A stretch of 64,000 nucleotides of DNA. Origin: Cryomorpha sp963741985. Lineage in GTDB: Bacteria > Bacteroidota > Bacteroidia > Flavobacteriales_D > Cryomorphaceae. This document shows, in pieces, positions 9,225-19,002 of this stretch (position 1 is the first letter of the stretch; each line of letters starts with the position of its first letter). The translations under genes and the position numbers were made by a program. The notes below the pieces were generated by a model. It made no database searches, was not told the origin of the DNA, and saw nothing but the letters and a program-made list of their open reading frames with translations. The stretch lies in the NCBI GenBank assembly GCA_963741985.1, contig CAVUKD010000002.1:1612001-1676000 (forward strand). Direction: 5' to 3'.

Positions 9225-10006
9225 ATGATATACATTATTCTCACAATAGTTGTCCTGATTGCCATCTTCCAATTTTCACGTAAAAAGAAACCTTCTTCCA
9301 AAGGAATACCCGTTTCGGACGAAGAAGCTGACAAACTACTCGAAGCGAATGTCGAATTTTATGAAAAGCTTTCTGAAATTGAAAAACCGCAATTTCTCAA
9401 AAGAGCAAAAGCCTTCCTCAGTCACGTCTATATCGAAGGGGTCGATGTAGAAATTACCAATCTCGACAAACTACTCGTTGCTTCGAGTGCAATAATTCCG
9501 GTTTTTCGTTTTCCCGATTGGTACTACTTCAATATAAGCGGAGTGCTGTTGTATCCCGACACCTTCAGCGAAAAACTGGATTTTGATGCGAAAAATAAGG
9601 AGCGGATTGTCCTCGGAATGGTAGGCAACGGAAGGCTCTCAAAGCACATGATCCTCTCGGTAAAATCGCTCCGCGAAGGATTTTCAAAAACGCCCCACAA
9701 GACTAATACAGGCATCCATGAGTTTGTCCATCTTATTGATGGCGCTGACGGTTCTATCGATGGTATTCCCGAAAGATTGGTGCAACATCCATACAGCATT
9801 CCATGGCTCAAAACGATCCACAAGGAAATGGATAAAATCGACAAGAATAAATCCGATATCCGCAACTTATGGCGGGCGTTAGCGAAAGCGAATTCTTTGC
9901 GGTAGCCTCCGAATATTTTTTTGAAGAACCCGAAAAAATGAAGAAAAAGCATCCGGATTTGTACCGGATGTTGAAGGAATGTTTCGGTGTTGGGATACTG
10001 ACTTGA
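9225..10006 (+). pseudogene. MtfA-like zinc peptidase (M90), frameshifted
   Basis: ATG at 9225 begins a membrane anchor (residues 2-16) and an MtfA/DUF980 domain with zinc motif HEFVH at residues 165-169 and the following 'DGADGSIDGIPE'. The frame from 9225 stops at 9905. The family's conserved C-terminus (EFFAVASEYFFEEPEKM, then KHPDLYRMLKE) continues in another frame and ends at 10006. The switch lies between about 9862 and 9889 and needs one missing base or two extra ones. MtfA in E. coli is an aminopeptidase linked to the Mlc regulator; Bacteroidota homologues are less studied. The gene may be intact in the living cell. It converges on the haem-binding gene. Confidence 0.75.
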
Positions 10007-10037
10007 AACGAATTGCCCGGACCAAAATAAGTTCCGT

Positions 10038-10493
10038 TTACGAATATTTCGACTCCAGATTTTTAAAATAGCGTATCATCTGGTCGATTTGTTTCTGATC
10101 GAGCCGAGCCTCGGGGTGCATAAGTTTATAGGATGTGAGCGGCATATCATCGTGTTTCAATTCGTCAACAATCCCCTTGAGACGACTTTTTTTCTGCCGG
10201 TCGGAAAGATCTCCGAATTCATTGAAGTTCAGCTTTTCTTTTGCTTCTTTTATGTGGTGTTCCAAATACCAACTCACGGGTTGCACCTTGTTGTACCACG
10301 GATAATCAGTGTTGTTACTGTGGCAATTGTAACAAGCCTGATGTAAAATATTGGCCACTTCTTCAGTCGGTTTGTAGATCAAGACGAAGTCTTGGGGCGG
10401 CGTAGTATTTGAAGTATTTCGTGTGGTGGGCACAAACTGAATGCCCACCACCACGAAACCTATTCCGATCATTAAAATACGTGACTTTTTCAT
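10038..10493 (-). CDS. Haem-binding domain protein with one CxxCH motif
   Basis: A 151-residue protein when started at the ATG at 10493, which overlaps the upstream stop by 4 bp; longer in-frame starts run into the previous gene and are less likely. It has an N-terminal membrane or signal helix (residues ~5-18). A haem-attachment motif CYNCHSNNTDYPWYN follows, with 'VQPVSWYLEHHIKEAK' after it, matching the Haem_bd family common in Bacteroidota. It is exported and presumably binds c-type haem. It is the last gene of the Cus efflux operon on the minus strand. A redox role in copper handling is possible but is inference from context. Confidence 0.82.
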   Translation of the reverse strand: MKKSRILMIGIGFVVVGIQFVPTTRNTSNTTPPQDFVLIYKPTEEVANILHQACYNCHSNNTDYPWYNKVQPVSWYLEHHIKEAKEKLNFNEFGDLSDRQKKSRLKGIVDELKHDDMPLTSYKLMHPEARLDQKQIDQMIRYFKNLESKYS

Positions 10494-11092
10494 TTCACTT
10501 GTATTTCGGTTTGAACCCGTCCACATTTCTCCATTTTTGTGCCATAGTAAGGGTTTTGAATTTCCTTTGTGGCACTTATCCATGCAGCTCCTTCACCGTC
10601 ATTATACATCGGACAGAAATCTTCGTAAAGCGGTCTGTCAGATCCGGTAATTGCAACTAGATCTTTTATATCTGCGCTGAGCAATTCGAGGTGTTCGCGC
10701 AAATGCTCGGGTTTGTCGGCATTTTCGGAAATGTGTTCCGCGTTTTCTTTGGCATCTTCGATAATGTTCTTCACTTCTTGCATTTTGCCGTTCGCATTTG
10801 CATTTATGTCAAAATCATCGAGATTGCCCATTAATTTTTCACCAGCTTCGGCGGCATTATCCCACTGGTCGGAAACTAATGCGTCTTTGAGAGCCAGATA
10901 TGTGTCGAGAATGTGCGATACAGCATCCGATTTCGGAACAGTTATGGAACTATCGGCCTGTGTTTTTTCCATCTTCGAATCCGTGTCGTTTTGTTCTGTT
11001 TTCATTTCATTGAAACCTTGTTCCTCATTTTTTGCTTGATTCGTACAAGCTGTTGATGCTGAAATTGCAATTAAAAAAATGATCTTTTTCAT
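10490..11092 (-). CDS. DUF3347 lipoprotein-like copper-associated protein
   Basis: A 200-residue protein with an N-terminal export signal and a Cys at residue 16 (STAC), a possible lipobox. Residues ~58-200 form a DUF3347 domain: a helical part followed by the conserved tail CPMYNDGEGAAWIS, then NPYYGTKMEKCG, whose Cys and Met residues are well suited to bind Cu(I). The same domain is fused to the C-terminus of CusB in this operon, so the two proteins may exchange copper in the periplasm. It overlaps the haem-binding gene by 4 bp and follows cusB after 151 bp. The family has no settled biochemical function. Confidence 0.82.
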   Translation of the reverse strand: MKKIIFLIAISASTACTNQAKNEEQGFNEMKTEQNDTDSKMEKTQADSSITVPKSDAVSHILDTYLALKDALVSDQWDNAAEAGEKLMGNLDDFDINANANGKMQEVKNIIEDAKENAEHISENADKPEHLREHLELLSADIKDLVAITGSDRPLYEDFCPMYNDGEGAAWISATKEIQNPYYGTKMEKCGRVQTEIQVK

Positions 11093-11243
11093 GTTATTTG
11101 TTTTTTGGATTTATTATTTGATTTGTTCGAATTATATGAATGGTATTCGTGTTGTGTTTTTATAAAATTTTTAATCCCGATTCCCGATAAAACCTTTTTG
11201 ACGGAAACCCACTGCGAACTTTGCGGTTAAAAAGAAAACAAAG

Positions 11244-13040
11244 TCATTTAAATGTCGATTGCACCTCCCCACAATTAAGCATCGACGCCCCAAAATATGG
11301 ATTGAGAATAGTCGAGTCGGTACTCAGCCAAATCGCCCCTTTCGATTGATTGGCCATTGGACAATAATTGACCATTAAATCCGGGTTTGAAAAATCGGTT
11401 TGTTGAAGGAAGCTGACCAAGTTTTCAGAAACTTTTCGGAAGGCTTTCCGAATCTCACCGATATTCCGGTTTATTGCATCATCGCTTAGCGCATGAAGCA
11501 TAATCTTATATTTTTCAGACCAAATAGTCCTGGCCTTACCTTTCGGTAAAACGTTTTCTATTGTTGATAATTGCGACTCGAAATCGGGCAATAAATCTTT
11601 TGCATCTTCAAAATTGTCTTTGGTCAACTCGTTTTTAATTTTCATGTATTTTTCAAGTAAATTCTGAATGGCTTGGTTGGCTTCGGTGTCCAACTTTATT
11701 TGAACCGTAGCCGTGGGTCTCAGGGTTTCCGATTGGGGCATATTCGTCCCCGGCATATTCGCCATCGAGCCGTTCTTTCCCACCTCCCCCGAAGGATTCA
11801 TCATGCTCGGTTTGCCGGCGAGTTGGGCCGCCGCATCAATGCTGAAAGTGCCGTTGACCGCTATTTCCTCGCCGGGTTTGAGGCCATCGGTAATTATATA
11901 TTTTTCGCCAAGTTCCGGACCGAGGGTTACTTCGCGCATATTGAAATACGTGCCGGCTTTTGTTTCTGATTTTACATAGACGAGTGAGCGTTTTCCAGTC
12001 CACATCACCGCCGATTTGGGAACGGTAATTTCCATGCTACTCTTTACTTTTGTTTCAAGAACTCCGCTCACAAACATCTCGGGTTTAAGTAAATTGTCCT
12101 TGTTTTTAATCGACAGACGCGCAATCGACACACGTGTTTGTGGATTAATCATAGGGTCTAAAAAATCAATTTTTCCACTAAATTCCTGACCGGGAAGGGA
12201 AGAAACAGTAAAGGATACTTCATCGCCTTTTTTAATCCATTCCAATTCGGATTCATAGACATCAAATTCGACCCAAAGTTTTGACAAATCGGAAATTTGA
12301 TACAAGGGCTGACCACGCTGCACATAATCGCCGGGGCTCACCATTTTTTTGGACACATAGCCCGATACATCGGCGGTAATCGGAACATTCTCTTGTACTT
12401 TTCCAGACTTGAGAATGTGCTGAATTTCTGAATCGTTCAATTTCCAATTGCGCAGTTTTTGAAGCGCGGCATTGTAGAGCGCCGGTTGGGTATCCTTAAT
12501 TTTGGCAGCTTCGAAAAGCTCTTCCTCCGCGGTTACCAATTCCGGCGAATAGATCGTACCGAGTTGCTGTCCGAGCCTTACAAACTGACCTGTAAAGTCG
12601 ATAGTAAGCTTTTCTATCCTTCCGGAAAAATGGCTCGGTTGGATAAATTGTGCGGTCTCGTTTGCTTTGATTTTGCCGGTCAACCGGATGTTTTTCTCAG
12701 TCGATCCTTTTCCAATTGCCATCGTTTCTACATCGGCGAGTTTCATGGCAGTCGGCGTCATTTGCACCCCACCCGCCAAAAGGCTGTCTTCCACTATGTT
12801 TTCCAATGGAATTAGGGTCATTCCGCAAATCGGGCAGTCGCCGGGTTCAGACATTCGAATCTGGGGGTGCATTGAGCAAGTCCAGATTTCTTCCGGATTG
12901 TCGGCATGTGCGGCGTGCTGATGTTCAACGGCATTCGGGTTTGTGCCCGATGATCCTTCAATCAAACTCCCTATTACAATACCGGCAATCAGCGCAATGC
13001 CAATAAAAAGTATCGTTTTTATTCTCGCTTTATTCTTCAT
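11244..13040 (-). CDS. cusB: CusB-like RND periplasmic adaptor fused to DUF3347
   Basis: A 598-residue protein. An N-terminal membrane anchor (10-28) is followed by a heavy-metal-binding domain (about 53-79; WTCSMHPQI, then GDCPICGMTL). Next comes the adaptor core, with barrel-sandwich hybrid, alpha hairpin, beta-barrel and membrane-proximal parts (about 100-415). The C-terminal ~150 residues are DUF3347, ending CPMANQSKGAIWLS, then NPYFGASMLNCGEV. It links the CusA pump to the TolC-like channel and can hand over Cu(I)/Ag(I). It overlaps the outer-membrane gene by 4 bp. The two added metal-binding domains make it longer than E. coli CusB (about 400 residues). Confidence 0.9.
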   Translation of the reverse strand: MKNKARIKTILFIGIALIAGIVIGSLIEGSSGTNPNAVEHQHAAHADNPEEIWTCSMHPQIRMSEPGDCPICGMTLIPLENIVEDSLLAGGVQMTPTAMKLADVETMAIGKGSTEKNIRLTGKIKANETAQFIQPSHFSGRIEKLTIDFTGQFVRLGQQLGTIYSPELVTAEEELFEAAKIKDTQPALYNAALQKLRNWKLNDSEIQHILKSGKVQENVPITADVSGYVSKKMVSPGDYVQRGQPLYQISDLSKLWVEFDVYESELEWIKKGDEVSFTVSSLPGQEFSGKIDFLDPMINPQTRVSIARLSIKNKDNLLKPEMFVSGVLETKVKSSMEITVPKSAVMWTGKRSLVYVKSETKAGTYFNMREVTLGPELGEKYIITDGLKPGEEIAVNGTFSIDAAAQLAGKPSMMNPSGEVGKNGSMANMPGTNMPQSETLRPTATVQIKLDTEANQAIQNLLEKYMKIKNELTKDNFEDAKDLLPDFESQLSTIENVLPKGKARTIWSEKYKIMLHALSDDAINRNIGEIRKAFRKVSENLVSFLQQTDFSNPDLMVNYCPMANQSKGAIWLSTDSTILNPYFGASMLNCGEVQSTFK

Positions 13041-14269
13041 GGCTGAATTGTTTTTGAGGTGATGTAATCTTGTTTTGCTTCTGCAATTTTCAAATCTGAA
13101 AGTGCTTTGGCTTTCAGTTTTTTGTATTTCAATAATTGCTGCTCGGTAGTCAACACATCCTGAAAGTCCTGATTGTCATTCGCGTAAGCTGTCAGTATAA
13201 TATTCAGGGTCTGTTGCGTTTTCGCAATTTGATGGTTATAATGGTTTGCCAAATCTGCTTGTTTTTGAGTCTCAAATCCGGACATATCGTATTGCGCAAA
13301 GAGGGTATTCGAAAGATTCTGCTTCTGCAATTCCAGCGATTCCTGCATGAGTGCCGCTTCCTTGATGGCATTTTTATACTTCCCCCTAAAAATGGGAATG
13401 CTCACCGAAACCATCGGCATAATGGCATCTTTTCCGTTGTCCGGCACATCCATATCGGTTCGTTTGCCGGTCACGATATAGTCGATGCCGACTCCGATTT
13501 TTGGAAGACCTTGTTTTCGGGCGGATGTTTGAATGGCCCCAGCAGATTGGGCTTTTAATTCCAATGCATGGATTTGTGGGTTTTGATTGAGCAATGAGTC
13601 GCGTTCAATCGTTTCCGAAAGGGTATTTACCGTAAGGGTATCCGGAAGTTTTATCGGACTTTCTTCTGGCTGGTTTAATAAATTGTTGAATGCAGAATGC
13701 AAAGCCGACTCTTTCTCGATCAGAATTTTGAGATTCACTTTTGCGTCTTCCAAAAGTATGTCGGCACGCAACGCATCCGAGAGGCTTGCACTTCCATTTT
13801 CAACTTTGCTGGTCGCTATTTTCTTGTACGATTCGAGAATACGTATATTCTCTTTTTCAATTTTTTTCCAACTTTCCAACTCGTACAATGGAAAGTAAGT
13901 CGCAGCAATTTCAACCCTCAATTTATTTTTGGCGTCGAGGAATTCTTGATATTTGGCTTCCGCCAAAAGCGCCGTTGCATCTTCTCGGGCACGCAGTGTT
14001 CCAAACCATGGGAACATTTGATTTAATGAAAATTTGGCGAGCTGGGGCCCAACACGTGTTTCCGGAGACGAGATAAAATAGCCGAATGAAACCGTTGGGT
14101 CTGGAAGCGAATTCGCCTTAGCCGATGAAGCCAGCGCCGCTTCGAAGTCTTTGTATTTTGACGCAAGGCCGGGATTATTCTCTGCCGCCATCACGAAATA
14201 TTCATCTAAGCTTTGTGCCGAAACACCCAAGCAGAAGATAACCGATAAAAGAGTTACGAGCTTTTTCAT
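13037..14269 (-). CDS. TolC-family outer-membrane efflux protein (CusC-like)
   Basis: A 410-residue protein when started at the ATG at 14269, which gives a signal peptide (MKKLVTLLSVIFCLGVSAQ) and a 4-bp overlap with cusA. The body is almost all long coiled-coil helices with two repeats, the pattern of TolC-type channels (OEP family), which form trimeric ducts across the outer membrane. It sits between the genes for the RND pump and the adaptor, and overlaps cusB by 4 bp, so it is the outer-membrane part of the metal efflux complex. It lacks the lipidated N-terminal Cys of E. coli CusC. Confidence 0.9.
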   Translation of the reverse strand: MKKLVTLLSVIFCLGVSAQSLDEYFVMAAENNPGLASKYKDFEAALASSAKANSLPDPTVSFGYFISSPETRVGPQLAKFSLNQMFPWFGTLRAREDATALLAEAKYQEFLDAKNKLRVEIAATYFPLYELESWKKIEKENIRILESYKKIATSKVENGSASLSDALRADILLEDAKVNLKILIEKESALHSAFNNLLNQPEESPIKLPDTLTVNTLSETIERDSLLNQNPQIHALELKAQSAGAIQTSARKQGLPKIGVGIDYIVTGKRTDMDVPDNGKDAIMPMVSVSIPIFRGKYKNAIKEAALMQESLELQKQNLSNTLFAQYDMSGFETQKQADLANHYNHQIAKTQQTLNIILTAYANDNQDFQDVLTTEQQLLKYKKLKAKALSDLKIAEAKQDYITSKTIQP

Positions 14270-17200
14270 ACTTCGATTCGTTTTTGTTTTTTTAGGACTG
14301 ATTCGCGCCAAAAAGCCTGAAGCACAGGAACTACGAACATGGTCATGATCTGAATACTCATTCCGCCAAAAGTGGGTATGGCCATGGGAATCATAATGTC
14401 CGATCCTTTTCCGGTAGAAGTGAGCACAGGCAGCAAAGCGATAATGGCCACCGCGGCGGTCATCATCGCTGGACGAACCCGTTTTTTTCCGGCTTCGAGC
14501 ACAGCTTCCCGAACGCCTTGAATCGTTTTCGGATTTTTGCGTTTAAACTCTTGATGGATATACGTTCCCATAATTACTCCGTCGTCGGTGGCAATACCAA
14601 ACAAGGCAATAAATCCAACCCACACGGCTACACTCAGATTCACGGTATGTATCTGAAAGAGCTCCCGCATATTGACCCCGGCGATATCGAAATCCATAAA
14701 CCAGCCCTGGCCATAAAGCCACAGCAGAATAAAACCTCCCGCAAAGGCTACAAAAACTCCTGAAAAGTGTATCGATGAAGCGATTACCGTTTTGAACTGA
14801 AAATACAACAACAGAAAAATCAACAATAAACTGATCGGAATTACTATCGAAAGCCGCTTCACGGCGCGAATCTGGTTTTCATACTGACCCGAAAACTTAT
14901 AGCTGATTCCCGTCGGTACGATGAGTGAGCCGTCATCTATTTTTGCCTTGATGGCAGCCTGCGCGGCGTTTACCACATCTATTTCGGCATTGCCTTCGCG
15001 CTTGTCGAAAAGTACATAGCCAGTCAAAAACGTGTTTTCGCTTTTTATGGCTTGTGGCCCACGAATGTATTCGATATTGACGAGTTGGCTCAGCGGAATT
15101 TGATTTCCGGTTGGCGTGGCAACCAATATTTTGCCCAGCGATTCGGGGTCGTCGCGCAATTCGCGTGGATAGCGCACACGGATTGGGAAACGCTCCCGGC
15201 CTTCTACCGTTGTGGTTATTTTCTTCCCTCCGATTGCGGTTTCGATGGTTTCTTGTACATCCGAAACGTTCAGTCCGTAGCGGGCTATTTCATCCCGATT
15301 TATATTCAGTTGAATGTAAGGTTTTCCTACAATCCGATCGGCGAAAACGGCTTCCGATTTTACCGAGGGCACCGATTTTAGAATGGGCTCCAGATTTTTG
15401 CCAAAGGCTTCTATAGTGGACAAATCCTTGCCATAAACCTTAATTCCCATCGGTGCACGCATTCCAGTTTGAAGCATTATTAGGCGCGTTTCAATGGGTT
15501 GCAATTTGGGTGCCGATGTGACACCGGGAATTTTGGTGACTTTTACAATTTCGTTCCAGATATCCTCAGGCGAGTGTATTTGCCTACGCCAATTTCTATA
15601 ATAATTCCCATCTTCATCGGGAATAAGATCCGACTTTCCGACCTTTCTTTTAATAGCTTCTTCATTGGCAATACTATCTCCCGAAAGGGTAATAAATCGA
15701 TCGTTATCATCCACTTTGAAACGCAAGCGATGTCCATTGGCATCCAGCATGAATTCCGGTTTGTAGTTGATCAAATTTTCAAACATGGAAGTGGGGGCGG
15801 GGTCTAGTGCAGATTCCACACGCCCCATTTTGCCGACAGCGAGCTTTACTTCGGGGATTTTGCTGACAAGCATATCCAGCTGACCGACTACCTTACGATT
15901 GTACTCCACGCCTGAGTGTGGCATTGTGGTGGGCATCAGCAGAAAACTTCCCTCATCGAGCGAGGGCATAAACTCGGAACCGATACCCGGAAAAAACTTG
16001 GAAGAAGCTTTCCAAAGCCCAGTTTCGCGAATGTTCCATCCTATTTTTTCGCTTCCCTTTGCAAGGAAATTAAAACTGCGGTCAAAACCTATCCACGCCA
16101 TTAAACCCAAGAGAAGGGTGAAGAGCGGAATGAGCATAAACTTTCCTTTATTGGCCAGGCACCACTTGAGTACGGGCTGGTAAAAATGGACGATGGCGAG
16201 TAAGGCGGCGATGATAATTCCGATCAGAAAAAGAACAAAGAGATAGTTGACGAACAAGTTGTTGGCAATCCCGAGTGGCATCCATTCTTCGGTAAGGAAA
16301 AAGGAAGCGATAAAAACGGTAAGCGCCAGATTGATGTAGTTTGGAAATTTGGAATAGCGTTCGGACCATTTTTTTTCGAGAAGTCCATTAATACCAATCA
16401 GCGTGAGAGCCAGCGGCAGGAGCGTGCCGAAATAAATGGCGGCCAGTAATCCGGATACTACGAGCAAAATGCTCCAAAAGCGGCGCACTCTTTTCTTGTC
16501 GTAATTTATACCAAACAGCAAATGTGCGAGTGCGGGAAGGAGAACCAATCCGAGGACAAATGCGCCTAAGAGGGCGAAGGTTTTGGTGAAAGCCAAAGGT
16601 CTGAATAGTTTTCCTTCTGCGTCTTGCATTGCAAAAACCGGAATGAAGCTAACGATGGTGGTAGCCAACGCAGTAGTGATGGCCGAGGCCACCTCTGTGG
16701 TAGCTTCAAAAATCACATTAAGCAGTTCCTTTCCGCGCACGCCTTTGTTTTCGGGCATATCGAGATGACGCACAATATTCTCGATAAATACAATGCCGAC
16801 ATCTACCATGACTCCGATGGCGATGGCAATTCCCGAAAGGGCCACGATATTGGCATCGACATCCGAATAGCGCATGACGATAAACGTGAGAAGCACTCCC
16901 ACTGGGAGCAATCCCGAAATAATGATCGATGCCCTAAGGTTCAGAACCAAAATCAACACAACGATTATGCTGATTAGGATTTCGTGTGAGAGCGCAGTTT
17001 CAAGCGTGCCGATGGTTTCGTGGATGAGTTGTGTACGGTCGTAAAATGGAACAATTGTGAGGTAGCTTTCTACGCCGTTGGGCAAAATTTTCTTCGGTAG
17101 GCCGGGCGATATTTCGGCAATCTTCGCTTTTACGTTGTTGATTACTTCCAAAGGATTGGAGCCATAACGCGCTACGACCACGCCGCCCACAACTTCGGCA

Positions 17201-18090
17201 CCGCCTTTGTCGAGTAGCCCGCGGCGAGCTGCCGGCCCCAGAGTTACATGACCAATGTCTTTAATCCGAATGGGGACATTGTCCTGAACGGCGACTACGG
17301 CTTTTTCGATATCTTCTACTTTCTTGACGTAGCCCAGACCCCGCACAAGGTATTCCGCCTTATTGATTTCGATGGTCTTGGCGCCGACATCCTCGTTTGA
17401 GTTTTTTACCGCGAGCATCACTTTTTCCAGCGGAATATTATACGCTTGCAGGGCATCGGGATCTACGTCGATCTGATATTCTTTTACAAATCCACCGATC
17501 GAAGCGACTTCCGAAACGCCTTTCGTAGCATTGAGACCGTACTTTACATAAAAATCCTGCACCGTTCGAATTTCCTGCAAATCCCAGCCGCCAGTTGGGT
17601 TTCCATCTTTATCGCGCCCTTCGATGGTGTACCAATATACCTGCCCCAGTGCGGTGGCATCGGGGCCGAGGGTAGGGCTCACATTGTCGGGTAGCAACCC
17701 GGAAGGAATGGAACTCAGTTTTTCGAGTATGCGCGACCGCGACCAGTAGAACTCGACGTCATCATCGAAAATCACATAGATACTTGAAAACCCAAAAATG
17801 GAAGAACTTCGGATGGTTTTTACACCCGGAATTCCGAGCAGATACGTCGTAAGCGGGTACGAAATCTGGTCTTCGATATCTTGGGGCGAGCGTCCGGGCC
17901 ATTGGGTAAAAACGATTTGCTGGTTTTCACCAATATCGGGAATGGCATCGACCGGTACCGGGTCTTTGGGTAGAAATCCTGTGTTCCAACCAAACGGTGA
18001 AACAGAGATTCCCCAGCCGATTATAGCCAGTAGAATGAGAATTGAGATGACTTTATTCTCTAAGAAAAAACGAATTATTTTATTGAGCAT
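14266..18090 (-). CDS. cusA: CusA/CzcA-family heavy-metal RND efflux pump
   Basis: A 1274-residue inner-membrane proton-driven pump. The start at ATG 18090 (MLNKIIRFFLENK) matches the family N-terminus; the frame runs 36 codons further upstream without support. The HME subfamily pattern is visible in the first helix block ('AIAIGVMVDVGIVFIEN'), in 'EIASIGGFVKEYQ'-type porter sequence and in the second helix block ('LFGIATDDGVIM'). About 200 residues of extra transmembrane sequence follow the first block (about 540-700), as seen in many Bacteroidota CusA proteins. It is the first gene of the five-gene minus-strand operon. Copper/silver is the likely substrate, given the DUF3347 and CopA neighbours. 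Confidence 0.92.
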   Translation of the reverse strand: MLNKIIRFFLENKVISILILLAIIGWGISVSPFGWNTGFLPKDPVPVDAIPDIGENQQIVFTQWPGRSPQDIEDQISYPLTTYLLGIPGVKTIRSSSIFGFSSIYVIFDDDVEFYWSRSRILEKLSSIPSGLLPDNVSPTLGPDATALGQVYWYTIEGRDKDGNPTGGWDLQEIRTVQDFYVKYGLNATKGVSEVASIGGFVKEYQIDVDPDALQAYNIPLEKVMLAVKNSNEDVGAKTIEINKAEYLVRGLGYVKKVEDIEKAVVAVQDNVPIRIKDIGHVTLGPAARRGLLDKGGAEVVGGVVVARYGSNPLEVINNVKAKIAEISPGLPKKILPNGVESYLTIVPFYDRTQLIHETIGTLETALSHEILISIIVVLILVLNLRASIIISGLLPVGVLLTFIVMRYSDVDANIVALSGIAIAIGVMVDVGIVFIENIVRHLDMPENKGVRGKELLNVIFEATTEVASAITTALATTIVSFIPVFAMQDAEGKLFRPLAFTKTFALLGAFVLGLVLLPALAHLLFGINYDKKRVRRFWSILLVVSGLLAAIYFGTLLPLALTLIGINGLLEKKWSERYSKFPNYINLALTVFIASFFLTEEWMPLGIANNLFVNYLFVLFLIGIIIAALLAIVHFYQPVLKWCLANKGKFMLIPLFTLLLGLMAWIGFDRSFNFLAKGSEKIGWNIRETGLWKASSKFFPGIGSEFMPSLDEGSFLLMPTTMPHSGVEYNRKVVGQLDMLVSKIPEVKLAVGKMGRVESALDPAPTSMFENLINYKPEFMLDANGHRLRFKVDDNDRFITLSGDSIANEEAIKRKVGKSDLIPDEDGNYYRNWRRQIHSPEDIWNEIVKVTKIPGVTSAPKLQPIETRLIMLQTGMRAPMGIKVYGKDLSTIEAFGKNLEPILKSVPSVKSEAVFADRIVGKPYIQLNINRDEIARYGLNVSDVQETIETAIGGKKITTTVEGRERFPIRVRYPRELRDDPESLGKILVATPTGNQIPLSQLVNIEYIRGPQAIKSENTFLTGYVLFDKREGNAEIDVVNAAQAAIKAKIDDGSLIVPTGISYKFSGQYENQIRAVKRLSIVIPISLLLIFLLLYFQFKTVIASSIHFSGVFVAFAGGFILLWLYGQGWFMDFDIAGVNMRELFQIHTVNLSVAVWVGFIALFGIATDDGVIMGTYIHQEFKRKNPKTIQGVREAVLEAGKKRVRPAMMTAAVAIIALLPVLTSTGKGSDIMIPMAIPTFGGMSIQIMTMFVVPVLQAFWRESVLKKQKRIEV

Positions 18091-18250
18091 GCGTCTTGAA
18101 ATGAATGAGATTGTGAATGTCTGTCCATAAAGTCCAATATCTTCGTTACGCTTGGTTTGAAAACAGTCATTTACATAAGTAAACTCCTTGATTTTCAAAC
18201 CTGCACAAGCCTTGATATTGAACTTTTTGATACAGACATTCGACTTATAT

Positions 18251-18270
18251 TGACAAACTTTAATTTGTCA
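18251..18270. promoter_or_regulatory. Inverted repeat upstream of cusA, possible operator
   Basis: TGACAAA (18251-18257) and TTTGTCA (18264-18270) form a perfect 7-bp inverted repeat with a 6-bp spacer. It lies 160 bp ahead of cusA and 80 bp after the HYC_CC_PP gene on the same strand. The symmetry suggests a dimeric regulator site; no regulator is assigned. Confidence 0.4.
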
Positions 18271-18349
18271 GTAGGCCGAAATAGGATTGTGCGGCAACGC
18301 AGAAAGTCCAAGAAACATCAATGTTTCCGGGGCTTATTCATTCATTTTA

Positions 18350-18769
18350 TCAAAGACGAAATATCTGGTATAGAATGCCAATTTCTACTTTTGGTAGTGG
18401 CGGGGTTTCCCAAAAAGCGTGTTGGGAAAAGGTGAGAGAAGTGGTGTTAAAAAGTAGTGGAAGCGTAATGAATGCCTGAAGAAAATCAAGATTCAGGCTG
18501 TGAAAAATTTGGGCTGTATTGGTGAGGTTATCCGTATGAACGGTGGTAAATTCATTGTGGCAGCAAGTCTCGGATTTAAAACTTCCTTCCTTTTTGGATG
18601 AGTTTTCGCAATTGGCCGGTGCGGTCAGCATTCCGCAATCCAGGTTTTTTGCGCCAAGCATCAATTCAGATTCCACCGCGTGGCCGCCACAGTAATGGCT
18701 GGCAAGGGTGAGGCTGACATTGCTCAAGAGCAAAATCATTGAGAGAGATATGGCAAGTAGCTTACGCAC
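18350..18769 (-). CDS. HYC_CC_PP family small exported protein
   Basis: A 139-residue protein with a signal peptide (residues 1-23). The family marks are the His-Tyr-Cys near the mature N-terminus (SHYCGG), a central CC pair (SETCCHNE) and a PP pair near the C-terminus (WETPPLPKV). All three are present, so the family assignment is secure although the family has no known function. It lies 259 bp upstream of cusA on the same strand. Members are often found next to Cus/copper genes in Bacteroidota, which fits a periplasmic metal role through the Cys and His residues; that role is inference. Confidence 0.82.
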   Translation of the reverse strand: MRKLLAISLSMILLLSNVSLTLASHYCGGHAVESELMLGAKNLDCGMLTAPANCENSSKKEGSFKSETCCHNEFTTVHTDNLTNTAQIFHSLNLDFLQAFITLPLLFNTTSLTFSQHAFWETPPLPKVEIGILYQIFRL

Positions 18770-19002
18770 AATGACAAATATAACGGAAAGGAATGAAATA
18801 AGGTTTATAGAGTTTGGATTTTCTGTTATGAAATTTGGTTTATCCCAGATGGTTTACAATTTTCTCAACAAGTTCGTCAATTGTTTAGTTCGTCATTTGT
18901 TTGATTTGAGTTTTGTGACTAAGCCGGTTTTCCAACATACGAATACTAGTTGCTTTAGTCAGATTCGATATGTACTTTGTCCGGGTTAAAATTAATAAAG
19001 CT

